This document shows, one piece after another, positions 1-9,258 of a stretch of DNA of 49,761 bases (position 1 is its first letter; every line of letters begins with the position of its first letter). This stretch comes from an uncultured Lachnospiraceae bacterium (GTDB taxonomy: Bacteria; Bacillota; Clostridia; Lachnospirales; Lachnospiraceae): the NCBI GenBank assembly GCA_910585545.1, contig CAJUFN010000016.1, positions 1 to 49,761 on the forward strand, given 5' to 3'. Under the pieces are notes generated by a model. It was not told where the DNA came from, searched no databases, and saw nothing but the letters and a program-made list of their open reading frames with translations. A program made the position numbers and the translations under genes.

Positions 1-3000
1 ATTCGCAATGACTTCTGCTGCTGCTTCCAATGCTGCGTTGAATAGATTTGCGCTTACATCCGTATAATCTGTAACATCGGTATCCTTCACTTCGTCATAC
101 AATGCGATCAACGCGCTCTTGTCTGCCGGCTGTTTCTCAGGTGCTTTTTCGCTCAATCCATTGATGGCTGCTTCCAGCGTATCCGCTGCTGCATCAATCA
201 GTCCCTGACTTGCATCTTTACTCTCAAGCACTGCCTGTCCTACTGCCAATGTACTTGTGAGTGTAGCGATACTTTCCTGGGTATACTTGCTTGTATCTCC
301 TGCAAGGATGCCTTCTGCCTGCTCTACGAGCTGCTCCAGTCTGCTCTTGTCTGTGAGCACTTCTTTTTCAACCAGCTCATCTTTTGCTTTCTGAAGTGCT
401 GTTCTTGCAGCCTCAATATCTCCTGCCAATGCATTTTCGCCATCTTTCAGTACTTCCGCGGCTTTATTATATGCATTCTGAAGTGCTGCTGCTGTTTCTT
501 CCGTATAATTGTCAATGTTTGGAAGGTAGTAATCTCTTACCTCATCTACCAGGATTTGCAATGGCTTACTGTCTCCGCCGATAAAATCGAGCATATGTAC
601 CAGTGCAAGCAGTTCTTTATATAACTGATTGACTTCATCCTGACTTGCGCTCTTAACACCATCTACGATGTCTTTTGCATCTTGGTATTTTGCTTCCAAT
701 GCATTCCTTACTGCCGGAATTACACTCATATACTCATCTTTTGTCATCTGCTTTCCTGCATAGTCAACGAGTGCTTGCAAGTCTGACGTATCTATTTCTC
801 CTGGTTCCTCCGGCTTACCGGTTCCTACGATCACTTCTACTAATGCATTTACATCAGCCGCTGCAATACTTCCCATATTGCTTACTGCACCGCTAATCTG
901 CCATGTGCTGTCTTTGCTTCCGTCAAATTCAGAAACATCCCATGTCACCGGCATCATTGCTGTAATCGTATCTTCCAGATACTCACTGCCGCTGTTTACT
1001 GCTGCTTTTACTGCAAGCTCTGCTTTCACATTCGCCGGGAGCTTTGATGCAACTTCTTCTTTCGTGATTCCTTTTTCTACAGAAACAGTTTCCAAAGCTT
1101 CCACACCAGATACTACCGCTTCTTCATTGATTCTCTTTCCTTCTACCGTCAATTCATTGATACCGATACCATGACCTGCTGCCGAGCTATTCATCTCACG
1201 GAAAAGGAGTTTTACATATTTTGCAACAATCGGAGAATCAAACTCAATCACATCTGTAGGATGTGCAGCTGCACCGTGTTCATATCCTCTTGTATCTACG
1301 ACGGTCCAATTCTCTTTATCTGCTGATACAAGGATGTCATAGTCTGTCGGAAATACAAGGTTAAAATATTTCACGGTGATTTTTTCAACTAATGCTGTTC
1401 CTTCTCCTAAATCTACCGTCACCCATGCTTCATCAGACTCTTTGTTCGGTCCTTTGATAAGATCGCTGTCCCATTTAGTACTCGCATCACCATCTACACA
1501 ATATTCCGGTCTTCCATTGCTTGTGCCGGATACTTCTACTGGCCTGCGAAGAGAAAGATTTTCATTCTCTTTTGTCACTTTCACAACAAGTGCTTCCATT
1601 GCTGAGAGAAGTTCTGCTGCCTTTGCATCGATTTCTTCCTGTTTTGCTTCTTCGTCCTCATATACGCCAAATGCTTCCGCTTTTTTAGCTTCATAGGCTG
1701 CTACACTTGCATTCGTATAGATTGCCGTGTCTATCTCCTCTGCTTGAGCTAACGCTTCTTCTAATGCTGTTTTATCAGATGACTCAATCGCTTTTTGCGT
1801 TCCGATAACTTCTAATTCTACCAGACCAACGCCGTTTCCTGCCGCCACATTATTAAGCTCTTCAAAAAACAGTCTCACATACCGTCCCGTTACCGGTGAC
1901 TCAAATGTCACAGTGTCTACCGGGTGTACCGGTCCATTATGCTCTTTTTGGATTGACTCAACCGTTGTCCAGCTTGCAGCATCATCCGATACCTGAATCT
2001 GATATTTTGTCGGATATACTTTATTAAAGTATTTCATATTAATCTTAGAAATCATGCTGACTTTATCTGCACCAAGGTCCACATATACCCATGCATTTTC
2101 TGCCGCCCCGGCACCTTTTATGAAATTACTATCCCATTTTGCATCTGTACCGTCCGTTACATTCTCTTTTGCACCATCACTTGTTCCGGATACGGTCACC
2201 GGTTTGTGAAGCGCGAGATTCGTTGGTTCTTCTATATCTCCTTCATCGCCGCCAATCAAATGCTCTACATATACGCCGATATCATCTGTATCTTTTCCTG
2301 CCGCATCTGTAAATATCTCATAGATAGATGGCGTCTTTCCCTTACTCCATTCCAAACGGATCGCAAGAATATTCTTTTCATCAGATACTTCAAACGTCTT
2401 TGCACTCTGGTCTAATATACCAACTTCTTCATAACCATTTACAGTCCTTACCTTTACAACTGCATCTGAGATTGCCTGCGAATCCTGTAAAATAGAGAAT
2501 GCTTTTAATTTGGTGTTCTCTGTCAATCTGTATTCCAGATAATCTCCGTCTTTCGTTTCACCGTTTACTGTAAATAATGTGGAAATATCTTTATCTGCAC
2601 ATTTTTCCAGTTCACCCTCTACACTTCCAATCACTGCGGCCGTTTGGTTGTCTTCTTCTACTGTTTTGTTAATTTCTATCTCATGAATACGAAGGAATGG
2701 ATTATCATATTTTCCTACCACATCATCTGTAACAAGAATTCTTATATATCTTGCATCCATGCCTTGGGCATCGCCTCTTACATAACGGTACGGAACTTCA
2801 AATACAGAATTGTCATCCTCTACCTCGGCAATCGTTGTCCAGTTCTCTTTGTCTGCGGAAACCTGTAATTGTGCATCGTACAATCTCGCTTTTCCATCCC
2901 ATGTCACCACTGTCACATCATAAAGAGCCGCTGTCACCCCAAGATCGACAATAATATAATCTCCTTCATTCTGACCCTGATTCGTCCATGCATAAGTCGA

Positions 3001-5805
3001 TTCATCACCGTCAAACATATTCTCCCATGCACCTTCTCTTAATGCATTCGTAAAACTTGTCTCGCTCATAACCGGACTTATCTTAAGATTCCCGATTGAC
3101 ATTCCAAGTTTTTTCAATGTACATGTCACAGTGCTTTGCGTATTATTTATCAGTCTTAAATACCTTGCTGTCTGCGGCGCTACAAACTCTTTCGCGTCTT
3201 CCCACTCAATTCCATTCATTGAATACTGAACACTAAGTTTGTCAAGTCCCGTTCCCACTGTCGTAATGTCAGTTACGGATGCCAGCTGTGTCATCTTAAT
3301 GCCGACATACTCGCCAGTTTCCAGGCTTAAATTCTTTAAATTTCTTACACTGAATTCTTTGCCGCTCACGGTAAGTGGAGTCTCTTTCAATGCCTCCACA
3401 TTTGTATAAACACGTTCCGCTTCCGCTACTTTTCGGTTTACGACGAATTCACGTACATGTGTCCAGTAATCCGGTTTAGAAGCGGTTCCGACTTCAACTA
3501 ATCTCAAACGAATGTACCGTGCCTTAATATCTTCCAGTCCGTCAAATGAGATTTCAACAGCATCCTCAAAGCGTTCTCCAATCTGGATAAAATTTTCTCC
3601 GTCTTCGGAATACTCCAACACTGCTTTATGGAAAATATCATGATCCGTATCGCTGTTTCCCTGTAAAATATAGATATCCTTAATCGGAACTACACGTCCA
3701 AGATCTACTCCATAGTAATCATTTAATTTCTGAACCTGATTCCATTGTCCGGCAGTATTCGGATTGTCGTCAAAAATCTTTGCAGAATTATCATCATCAA
3801 TTCTTGGCGTACCTGCAAGTACTGCATAAAAAGAAGGATTTACTTCTGTATTCGAGGAATCAAACAACGGTGTCAGATTATTTTTTACATATGCAACCAT
3901 CTTTGCAAGAAATGGCTGTAATCTCTTGCTTCCTGCTTCTGAATAGATTGGATTATTCTGAGCATCATACGCATTTGCATAACTATTCCATGTCTTTAAG
4001 GACTTACTTGCAATCCCAAACTGTTCCCATGCTGTGTTCACATCTTCTTTCTGACATGCAATTACAGATTGGATGATCGCTTTTGCGCCTGAAGCCACAT
4101 CTTTCAAAGAATCCATCCAAGGAGTGAGTTCATCCACCAATCTTTCACTTTCACATCCCGCCTTGAATTCTTCAATTGCCGATAACATCTCGTCAAAAGC
4201 CGCCAGCAATGTTGCAGCTTCTTCGTCTTTTTCAATAGATTGTCCTGCATTTACCTTTGCAAGAACATTTTCCAACTCTTCTCTGATATATTCAGATTCC
4301 GGGAATCCTTGTCCAACACGGCTGGAACGAGGACAGTTCGCAATATTGCTTGCAAGGATAAAATATGCATCCTGCACTTCCGGCTGAATGTATCTGAAAG
4401 AATCTTCCCAGATCATCTTAGCGTGCTCACTGTAATCCGTATTGTTCCAGAATAAAGAAGCCAGCTGGAATAATCCCACTTTATTACTTTCCGCAAAACG
4501 GGATGGATTAGACACTGCCCCTGTAAGCCCTGTCACACCATCTCTTGCATAATGCGTAATATCTCCAAGGTAAACACCTGCTTTTGCATGTTCATTTACC
4601 GGATAGTTCAGCCAGAAACATACCTTTTTCCCTGTTCTGTCTGCCACATAATCAATGGACTCCTGCGTGATCGGTGAGTTTACATCAGCGCCTGTCCAAT
4701 AAAGAATGATAGAATCATCCAACGCACGAAGATCATTTAACTCTGCTCCGTTTCCTGACCATGCAACATTATATCCTTGCATACAGTAAGTAAGCGGTTC
4801 GCATCCATTTGGCTCTAAAAATTCTTTTGTCAACCTGTTAAGGAGTTTTACAACATCTGCATTCGTTCCTGCACCAAAATCATCATTCAAAATATCAAAC
4901 TTACGTACGCCTGCATCATAAAGCTGCTGGAATTTTGCAATCAGCTGTGCATAACGCGCTTCATAAGCTGTCTCATCACTTGTATTAAGTCCGCTGAAAA
5001 ATCCTGAAATATGTACAGACCACGCATAATAGCACTTCGTCTGTTTTCCGACTTCTACCAACTCCGCAATCTTTTCGATATCAGACTGAGGATATAACTG
5101 ATTCCATGCACTCGTATGATATGGGTCTGTCTTGGATGCATATACGTAATTATTCATCTTGATATCTCTTGCAAACCGCATCAGATTTTCTCTTGCCGGA
5201 TAATCCCATCCGCCGTAAAAACCTTCGATAAAGCCACGGTATTCGATGCCTGCATAATCTTCAATCTGAACATTTAATAAAGTATCATCCTCGAAAGAAG
5301 TAAGCATCATCTGCAATGTCGCAATCCCATAAAAGGTACTGTCTGTATCATCTCCGACAATCGCGATGATATCATCTTTTGCACTCAATACATATGGATC
5401 GATCTGCTCAAACAAATCCGTATCTTCAATCGATACCTGTTCAGAAATATAGCTGTCTGCCACTCCCTCGGAACCTTTCACTCCAAGCAAAATGTTTGTC
5501 TTATCATCAGCAGCTTGCGTACTTTTTTCATAATTGACCCCATATTCACTGAGCACTTCTTCTAAAAATGCCTGTGTATACTCATCAATCGCCTCTTCAT
5601 ACACAATATTCACCGTATCCGTCATCTCAAATGTACCACCATCATATACAACTGATCGCGGAATAGGATATAGCTTATACTTTGTTTCTGCTTTTGTGTC
5701 GTTTTCTCCTTTCGGCGCCGCCGAAACACCTAAACACATAGACAAAACCATAGCAACTGCAAGAAAAAAGCTCAATAGCCTTTTTGCCTTCTTTTTCTTT
5801 TCCAT
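1..5805 (-). CDS. Secreted GH84 beta-N-acetylglucosaminidase (hyaluronidase/NagH-like), 3' end outside window
   Basis: I translated this frame by hand: 1935 codons are open from the ATG at 5805 to the left edge, so the C-terminus is missing. Residues 1-29 are a signal peptide (lysine cluster, hydrophobic core, VSA-A). An N-terminal GH20b-like domain follows (about 40-170), then the GH84 catalytic domain (about 185-470) with the RGFIEGFYGG and SKTDPYH motifs and the catalytic Asp pair D308-D309 in FDILNDDFG. Next come a helical region, F5/8 type C-like modules (about 660-770 and 905-1025), two clear CBM32 copies (starting near 1195 and 1415) with a FIVAR-like helical module between them, an Ig-like stretch near 1555-1650, and four FIVAR-like repeats after about 1665. 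The family removes terminal GlcNAc from mucin, hyaluronan or glycoprotein glycans outside the cell. The ribosome site is AAGGAG, 10 nt before ATG. A C-terminal anchor, if any, lies outside the window. Confidence 0.93.
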   Translation of the reverse strand, partial: MEKKKKAKRLLSFFLAVAMVLSMCLGVSAAPKGENDTKAETKYKLYPIPRSVVYDGGTFEMTDTVNIVYEEAIDEYTQAFLEEVLSEYGVNYEKSTQAADDKTNILLGVKGSEGVADSYISEQVSIEDTDLFEQIDPYVLSAKDDIIAIVGDDTDSTFYGIATLQMMLTSFEDDTLLNVQIEDYAGIEYRGFIEGFYGGWDYPARENLMRFARDIKMNNYVYASKTDPYHTSAWNQLYPQSDIEKIAELVEVGKQTKCYYAWSVHISGFFSGLNTSDETAYEARYAQLIAKFQQLYDAGVRKFDILNDDFGAGTNADVVKLLNRLTKEFLEPNGCEPLTYCMQGYNVAWSGNGAELNDLRALDDSIILYWTGADVNSPITQESIDYVADRTGKKVCFWLNYPVNEHAKAGVYLGDITHYARDGVTGLTGAVSNPSRFAESNKVGLFQLASLFWNNTDYSEHAKMIWEDSFRYIQPEVQDAYFILASNIANCPRSSRVGQGFPESEYIREELENVLAKVNAGQSIEKDEEAATLLAAFDEMLSAIEEFKAGCESERLVDELTPWMDSLKDVASGAKAIIQSVIACQKEDVNTAWEQFGIASKSLKTWNSYANAYDAQNNPIYSEAGSKRLQPFLAKMVAYVKNNLTPLFDSSNTEVNPSFYAVLAGTPRIDDDNSAKIFDDNPNTAGQWNQVQKLNDYYGVDLGRVVPIKDIYILQGNSDTDHDIFHKAVLEYSEDGENFIQIGERFEDAVEISFDGLEDIKARYIRLRLVEVGTASKPDYWTHVREFVVNRKVAEAERVYTNVEALKETPLTVSGKEFSVRNLKNLSLETGEYVGIKMTQLASVTDITTVGTGLDKLSVQYSMNGIEWEDAKEFVAPQTARYLRLINNTQSTVTCTLKKLGMSIGNLKISPVMSETSFTNALREGAWENMFDGDESTYAWTNQGQNEGDYIIVDLGVTAALYDVTVVTWDGKARLYDAQLQVSADKENWTTIAEVEDDNSVFEVPYRYVRGDAQGMDARYIRILVTDDVVGKYDNPFLRIHEIEINKTVEEDNQTAAVIGSVEGELEKCADKDISTLFTVNGETKDGDYLEYRLTENTKLKAFSILQDSQAISDAVVKVRTVNGYEEVGILDQSAKTFEVSDEKNILAIRLEWSKGKTPSIYEIFTDAAGKDTDDIGVYVEHLIGGDEGDIEEPTNLALHKPVTVSGTSDGAKENVTDGTDAKWDSNFIKGAGAAENAWVYVDLGADKVSMISKINMKYFNKVYPTKYQIQVSDDAASWTTVESIQKEHNGPVHPVDTVTFESPVTGRYVRLFFEELNNVAAGNGVGLVELEVIGTQKAIESSDKTALEEALAQAEEIDTAIYTNASVAAYEAKKAEAFGVYEDEEAKQEEIDAKAAELLSAMEALVVKVTKENENLSLRRPVEVSGTSNGRPEYCVDGDASTKWDSDLIKGPNKESDEAWVTVDLGEGTALVEKITVKYFNLVFPTDYDILVSADKENWTVVDTRGYEHGAAAHPTDVIEFDSPIVAKYVKLLFREMNSSAAGHGIGINELTVEGKRINEEAVVSGVEALETVSVEKGITKEEVASKLPANVKAELAVKAAVNSGSEYLEDTITAMMPVTWDVSEFDGSKDSTWQISGAVSNMGSIAAADVNALVEVIVGTGKPEEPGEIDTSDLQALVDYAGKQMTKDEYMSVIPAVRNALEAKYQDAKDIVDGVKSASQDEVNQLYKELLALVHMLDFIGGDSKPLQILVDEVRDYYLPNIDNYTEETAAALQNAYNKAAEVLKDGENALAGDIEAARTALQKAKDELVEKEVLTDKSRLEQLVEQAEGILAGDTSKYTQESIATLTSTLAVGQAVLESKDASQGLIDAAADTLEAAINGLSEKAPEKQPADKSALIALYDEVKDTDVTDYTDVSANLFNAALEAAAEVIAN

Positions 5806-5857
5806 AAATCCCTTGCTCCTTTTCGTCATATTTTCTCATTTTCAAGTTACTATTTCC

Positions 5858-5886
5858 AGTATACTATACGATTTAGCCAAAATCAA
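5858..5886 (-). promoter_or_regulatory. Probable promoter of the GH84 gene
   Basis: On the minus strand, TTGATT (5881-5886) and TATACT (5858-5863) are separated by 17 bp, about 53 nt upstream of the GH84 start codon. This suggests the glycosidase can be transcribed independently of the LysR gene just upstream on the same strand. Confidence 0.6.
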
Positions 5887-5893
5887 TTATCTC

Positions 5894-6772
5894 TTATTCT
5901 CCGCTGCACTTTTTTCGCTTTTCAAAAAACTCCGTTAAAAATGTATAAAATGCAATCACGTTTTGGTTATCTGTTTTATTCTTATTGTAGTTTATAATAA
6001 TATCTCTCTGGCAAACCGGCTCCTCGATCTCTAACAGCCGTATCTCTTCATTCTCTATATCTCCCCAGGTAAATTCTGGCCAAAAGCCAATTCCCATATT
6101 GGCTGCGATCATATTCTTTACTGCGGAAGGATTATCACTTTCAAAAATAATCTTTGGCGTAAATCCTGCATGCTGGCAAAACCTATCACAGATATAACGA
6201 AATTCTCTTGAACCTAAAAGACTCACAAACCCCTCTTCTGCCACCTCTGCCAAACAAATAGAACTTCTATCTTCATATTTTTCATTCTTTGGTACAGCCA
6301 GATATATCTTCTCTGCACACGCAAAACTATTCTTTACATTCATCCCTTGGTAAAACAATTTTGTCCTGATCGCAATATCATAAAGCTCACTCTCCACATT
6401 TTGCTGTAATTGAAAGTGAATGCCCTCATATTTCTTTTTATATGCAATAATCGCCTCCATGACAAGTCCCGAAGCCGCAAGCACATTCATGTGAATCGTT
6501 TCACTTTCCAGTTTCATCATCATGTTAAGCTGTTCCGGAATCTCATCCAGCTGCAATATTAACGGTTCCAGTTTCTTCTGCAAATATTTCCCATACTCCG
6601 TCAACATGATATTACGCCCCTTCGGTACGAACAAGGGTACTCCAAGATCGCTTTCCAGACGATGTATTGCCTGCGTAAGCGCTGGCTGCGTAATATGAAG
6701 ATGTTTTGCACTGTTTGTCATATGTTTCGTTCTTGCCACTTCCAAAAAATATCGAATCTGTGCCAGTTCCAT
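5894..6772 (-). CDS. LysR-family transcriptional regulator
   Basis: A 292-residue protein, the usual LysR length. Residues 1-60 form the winged helix-turn-helix (MELAQIRYFLEVA, then SAKHLHITQPALTQAIHRLE). Residues about 88-285 resemble the LysR substrate-binding fold, which senses a small-molecule effector. It lies 88 bp upstream of the GH84 gene on the same strand and is divergent from the PQ-loop/SGNH gene, so either could be its target. The promoter and an inverted repeat overlapping the predicted start site suggest autoregulation. The effector cannot be inferred from sequence. Confidence 0.95.
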   Translation of the reverse strand: MELAQIRYFLEVARTKHMTNSAKHLHITQPALTQAIHRLESDLGVPLFVPKGRNIMLTEYGKYLQKKLEPLILQLDEIPEQLNMMMKLESETIHMNVLAASGLVMEAIIAYKKKYEGIHFQLQQNVESELYDIAIRTKLFYQGMNVKNSFACAEKIYLAVPKNEKYEDRSSICLAEVAEEGFVSLLGSREFRYICDRFCQHAGFTPKIIFESDNPSAVKNMIAANMGIGFWPEFTWGDIENEEIRLLEIEEPVCQRDIIINYNKNKTDNQNVIAFYTFLTEFFEKRKKCSGE

Positions 6773-6817
6773 GTTATCCCTCTCCTTCTTATATTCGTCC
6801 TAATTCATAACACAAAC

Positions 6818-6834
6818 ATTATGATTTTCATAAT
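6818..6834. promoter_or_regulatory. Candidate LysR operator (ATTATGA-N3-TCATAAT)
   Basis: A perfect 7-bp inverted repeat with a 3-bp spacer contains the T-N11-A pattern typical of LysR boxes. It lies just downstream of the lysR -10 element and covers the expected transcription start, which fits negative autoregulation. That role is inference. Confidence 0.5.
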
Positions 6835-6835
6835 T

Positions 6836-6864
6836 ATTATATATTAGACATAATTAAAGGTCAA
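6836..6864 (-). promoter_or_regulatory. Probable lysR promoter
   Basis: On the minus strand, TTGACC (6859-6864), a 17-bp spacer and a perfect TATAAT (6836-6841) lie about 64 nt upstream of the lysR ATG. Confidence 0.7.
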
Positions 6865-6878
6865 TGCTAGACTATGTC

Positions 6879-6900
6879 AAGGAAGAACACATACTTCCTT
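6879..6900. promoter_or_regulatory. Inverted repeat AAGGAAG-N8-CTTCCTT in the divergent intergenic region
   Basis: A perfect 7-bp inverted repeat sits 45-66 bp before the plus-strand gene at 6945. No T-run follows it, so it is not a terminator. It could be an operator. No good -35 for the plus-strand gene was found, which would be compatible with activator dependence. Confidence 0.35.
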
Positions 6901-6944
6901 CTGCAAATATCATAATATAAACCAAAAGAAAGGAATGAGAAAAA

Positions 6945-7955
6945 ATGGCTGAACTTTTAGAGTCTACCATGCTGATCTGCTTCGGATTATCCTGGCCAAT
7001 GAATCTTACCAAGAACATCAAAGCAAAATCAGCCAAAAACATGAGTCTCCAGTTTATCCTGTTGATCATCTTCGGATACATCGCTGGAATCTCTGCAAAA
7101 ATCTATAATCACAAATTTAATTATGTATTGGTTGTATACCTTTTGAATCTTGTCGTTGTATCGGCAAATGTTATCGTATACTTTATCAACCGTCGTTACG
7201 ACAAAGAAAATCGCGCATCAAAAAAAGAATTGTGCAAAGAATTATCCGGTCAGAAAACCTCTTTTCATGCACCAAAAGAACCTGCATATTCTTCTGCAGC
7301 TTCCCATTCAGTAAATAATCAAGGAGATGATGAAATGGCAACTTATCGCGAACTTAACAGCATTACAGAGGCTGGCGGCGTTGTACTTTTTGGTTCCAAC
7401 TCGTTTGCTTCCCTGCCGCTTGGCGAATTGACGCAAGCTTTTCGAATTACCGAACCGCTTTATAACCGCAGCATTAAAGATATCCGCATTGAACATATCG
7501 AGAATTATTTAAAAGTATGCCTTTATGATCTAAATCCACGCAAAATTTTTGTCAACATCGGTGAAGTAGATATCTTAGACGAAAATATGGACATTGAAAA
7601 CTTTATTTCCAAATACGAATGGCTCTTATATATGATCCATACAAAAACAGAAGCTTCTATTTATGTAGTATCCGTGATGTCAAACAGTCCGCTTGCATTG
7701 AAACTAAATCAACGCCTGGAAAAACTGGCCGCACAAACCGGATGCAAGTATATTGACACAACAGGTGCTTTAGAATCCAAACGTCCTACCTTGAGACTGT
7801 TTGAGCTTATGAAAGTACACATGAGAAATCATCCGATTAATTTTGCAGATGCAATGGAAGTCGGTCAGCTTAGTAACCGTGAAAAAGAACAGGTCCCAAA
7901 TGACGGAAATTCCTCTCCGGAATTAAACAGGGATATGGTATATGCAAAACATTAG
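6945..7955 (+). CDS. PQ-loop membrane domain fused to SGNH-hydrolase-like domain
   Basis: 336 residues. Residues about 5-85 hold three hydrophobic segments with a PQ-loop/SemiSWEET-like signature (LSWPMNLTKNIKAKSAKNMS). A charged linker (about 86-130) follows, then an alpha/beta domain (about 131-320) resembling SGNH/GDSL hydrolases: GSNS stands where the block I Gly-Asp-Ser would be and NIGEVDIL resembles block III. The nucleophile motif is altered and no DxxH triad end is visible, so hydrolase activity is doubtful. ATG at 7335 (residue 131), with AAGGAG 8 nt upstream, could start a separate 206-residue soluble form. It is divergent from lysR, and a hairpin terminator follows. Function unknown. 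Confidence 0.85.
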   Translation: MAELLESTMLICFGLSWPMNLTKNIKAKSAKNMSLQFILLIIFGYIAGISAKIYNHKFNYVLVVYLLNLVVVSANVIVYFINRRYDKENRASKKELCKELSGQKTSFHAPKEPAYSSAASHSVNNQGDDEMATYRELNSITEAGGVVLFGSNSFASLPLGELTQAFRITEPLYNRSIKDIRIEHIENYLKVCLYDLNPRKIFVNIGEVDILDENMDIENFISKYEWLLYMIHTKTEASIYVVSVMSNSPLALKLNQRLEKLAAQTGCKYIDTTGALESKRPTLRLFELMKVHMRNHPINFADAMEVGQLSNREKEQVPNDGNSSPELNRDMVYAKH

Positions 7956-7992
7956 AAATTAGAATAAGCAAAGTTTCCTACTTATATGAATA

Positions 7993-8033
7993 AAGAGGTA
8001 TCGTTCAGATTATGAGCGATACCTCTTATTTTT
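7993..8033. terminator. Bidirectional intrinsic terminator
   Basis: An 11-bp perfect stem (AAGAGGTATCG / CGATACCTCTT) with a 13-nt loop is followed by ATTTTTT on the plus strand, and A-rich sequence precedes it. It lies between the converging PQ-loop/SGNH gene and the transporter gene and would end both transcripts. Confidence 0.9.
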
Positions 8034-9243
8034 AACAGAATAATATGATCAACTGAGATGCCAATACAACTGCAATAAGTGCGATTGGATAAGTAGCTGC
8101 ATATGCAGATGCGATATCCTCTGTACCAGCCATATTGATCAATGTTCCAAGTGCAGGTGTACTCGTCATACCGCCTGTCAAAGAACCAAGGTTATTAAGC
8201 AATGGAAGCTTCAATACATTTTTGGCAATAATAAATCCAATAATCATTGGAAGAATTGTCATAATTGCTCCGTACAAGAAATAAACCGGTTCAAAATACT
8301 TAACGAACTGTGCTCCGCCGGAAACTCCTGCTCCAATCAAGAACAACATAAGTCCGAGTTCTCTAAGCATCTTCAAGGTAGAATTCTTCGGCATAATAGA
8401 CATTTTTCCAATACGTCCATAATGACCAAACACAAGCGCTGTCAAAAGGCATCCGCCTGTTGTAGTCAGTGAAAAGTTTTTATAACTGATGCTTCCTACT
8501 AAAATACCAACAATTGCTGCAAGAGAGAATGCTGCGAATCCAAATTCGTCTAATTCTGTCAGAATAACTTTTTTCTTTTTGCTTCCTTCTCCCTGCTTTG
8601 CAGAAATCTTAGCTACTTCATCATTCATATTTGCTTTCATGACTTTTGGAATGATCTGTACAAACAAAACTACTCCAACAACACCAAACAGATATGAAAT
8701 ACCATATCCTACAGATACAAGAGCTTCCAAATCTGCACCTACCGCTGCTTTTGATGCGGAAAATGCAGGTGTACTGGTAAGCGCTCCTGAAAGGATACCT
8801 ACTAAAATTGCTCTGAATTCTTCGTGTTTCAAATCAGTAAAATTCGCACCGATCAATATACATGCTACACATGTAATTGCGGCTGCCGCAATGATCACAG
8901 CGCCTAATAATACATAAGATTTGAAATTACGCTTTAAGTTGCCGAAAAAATTTGGTCCTGCAATAAATCCAACCGATGTTACGAAGAAAATAAGTCCCAT
9001 ATTTTCAACAATCTTCAACGCTTCTACGGAGAATGAAGTATCTCCTACTGTTAGATTTCCTGCAAGGTTACTGTATAATAAGCATCCATAAACCAGAGCA
9101 ACGATAAATACTCCGGCAGTTCCTAAGTTGATTCCTTTAATCGTGATTTTACCAAGCGCATAACCGATAGCTGCAATGGCAAAAACTGAAAATGTAAGAA
9201 ATACTACAGATTTAACTGCCAATATTCCCCCAAATAACTCCAT
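8032..9243 (-). CDS. AspT/YidE-type dicarboxylate or amino-acid exchanger
   Basis: 403 residues, almost entirely hydrophobic, with roughly ten membrane segments in two halves. Each half carries the aspartate-alanine exchanger signature (GALTSTPAFSAS near 155 and GGMTSTPALGTL near 360). The cytoplasmic RCK/TrkA_C regulatory domains found in AspT itself are absent. It is the last gene of the fumarate operon, 15 bp after fumarase beta, with a GGGAG ribosome site. By context it probably moves a C4-dicarboxylate (succinate export, or malate/fumarate/aspartate uptake in exchange). Substrate is inference. The family call is strong. Confidence 0.85.
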   Translation of the reverse strand: MELFGGILAVKSVVFLTFSVFAIAAIGYALGKITIKGINLGTAGVFIVALVYGCLLYSNLAGNLTVGDTSFSVEALKIVENMGLIFFVTSVGFIAGPNFFGNLKRNFKSYVLLGAVIIAAAAITCVACILIGANFTDLKHEEFRAILVGILSGALTSTPAFSASKAAVGADLEALVSVGYGISYLFGVVGVVLFVQIIPKVMKANMNDEVAKISAKQGEGSKKKKVILTELDEFGFAAFSLAAIVGILVGSISYKNFSLTTTGGCLLTALVFGHYGRIGKMSIMPKNSTLKMLRELGLMLFLIGAGVSGGAQFVKYFEPVYFLYGAIMTILPMIIGFIIAKNVLKLPLLNNLGSLTGGMTSTPALGTLINMAGTEDIASAYAATYPIALIAVVLASQLIILFC

Positions 9244-9258
9244 GTCTTAAGCTCCCTT

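Noticed and set aside
384..4455. Plus-strand open frames across the GH84 gene
   Set aside because: They are antisense shadows of a strongly coding minus-strand frame; their translations are low-complexity and match nothing recognisable.
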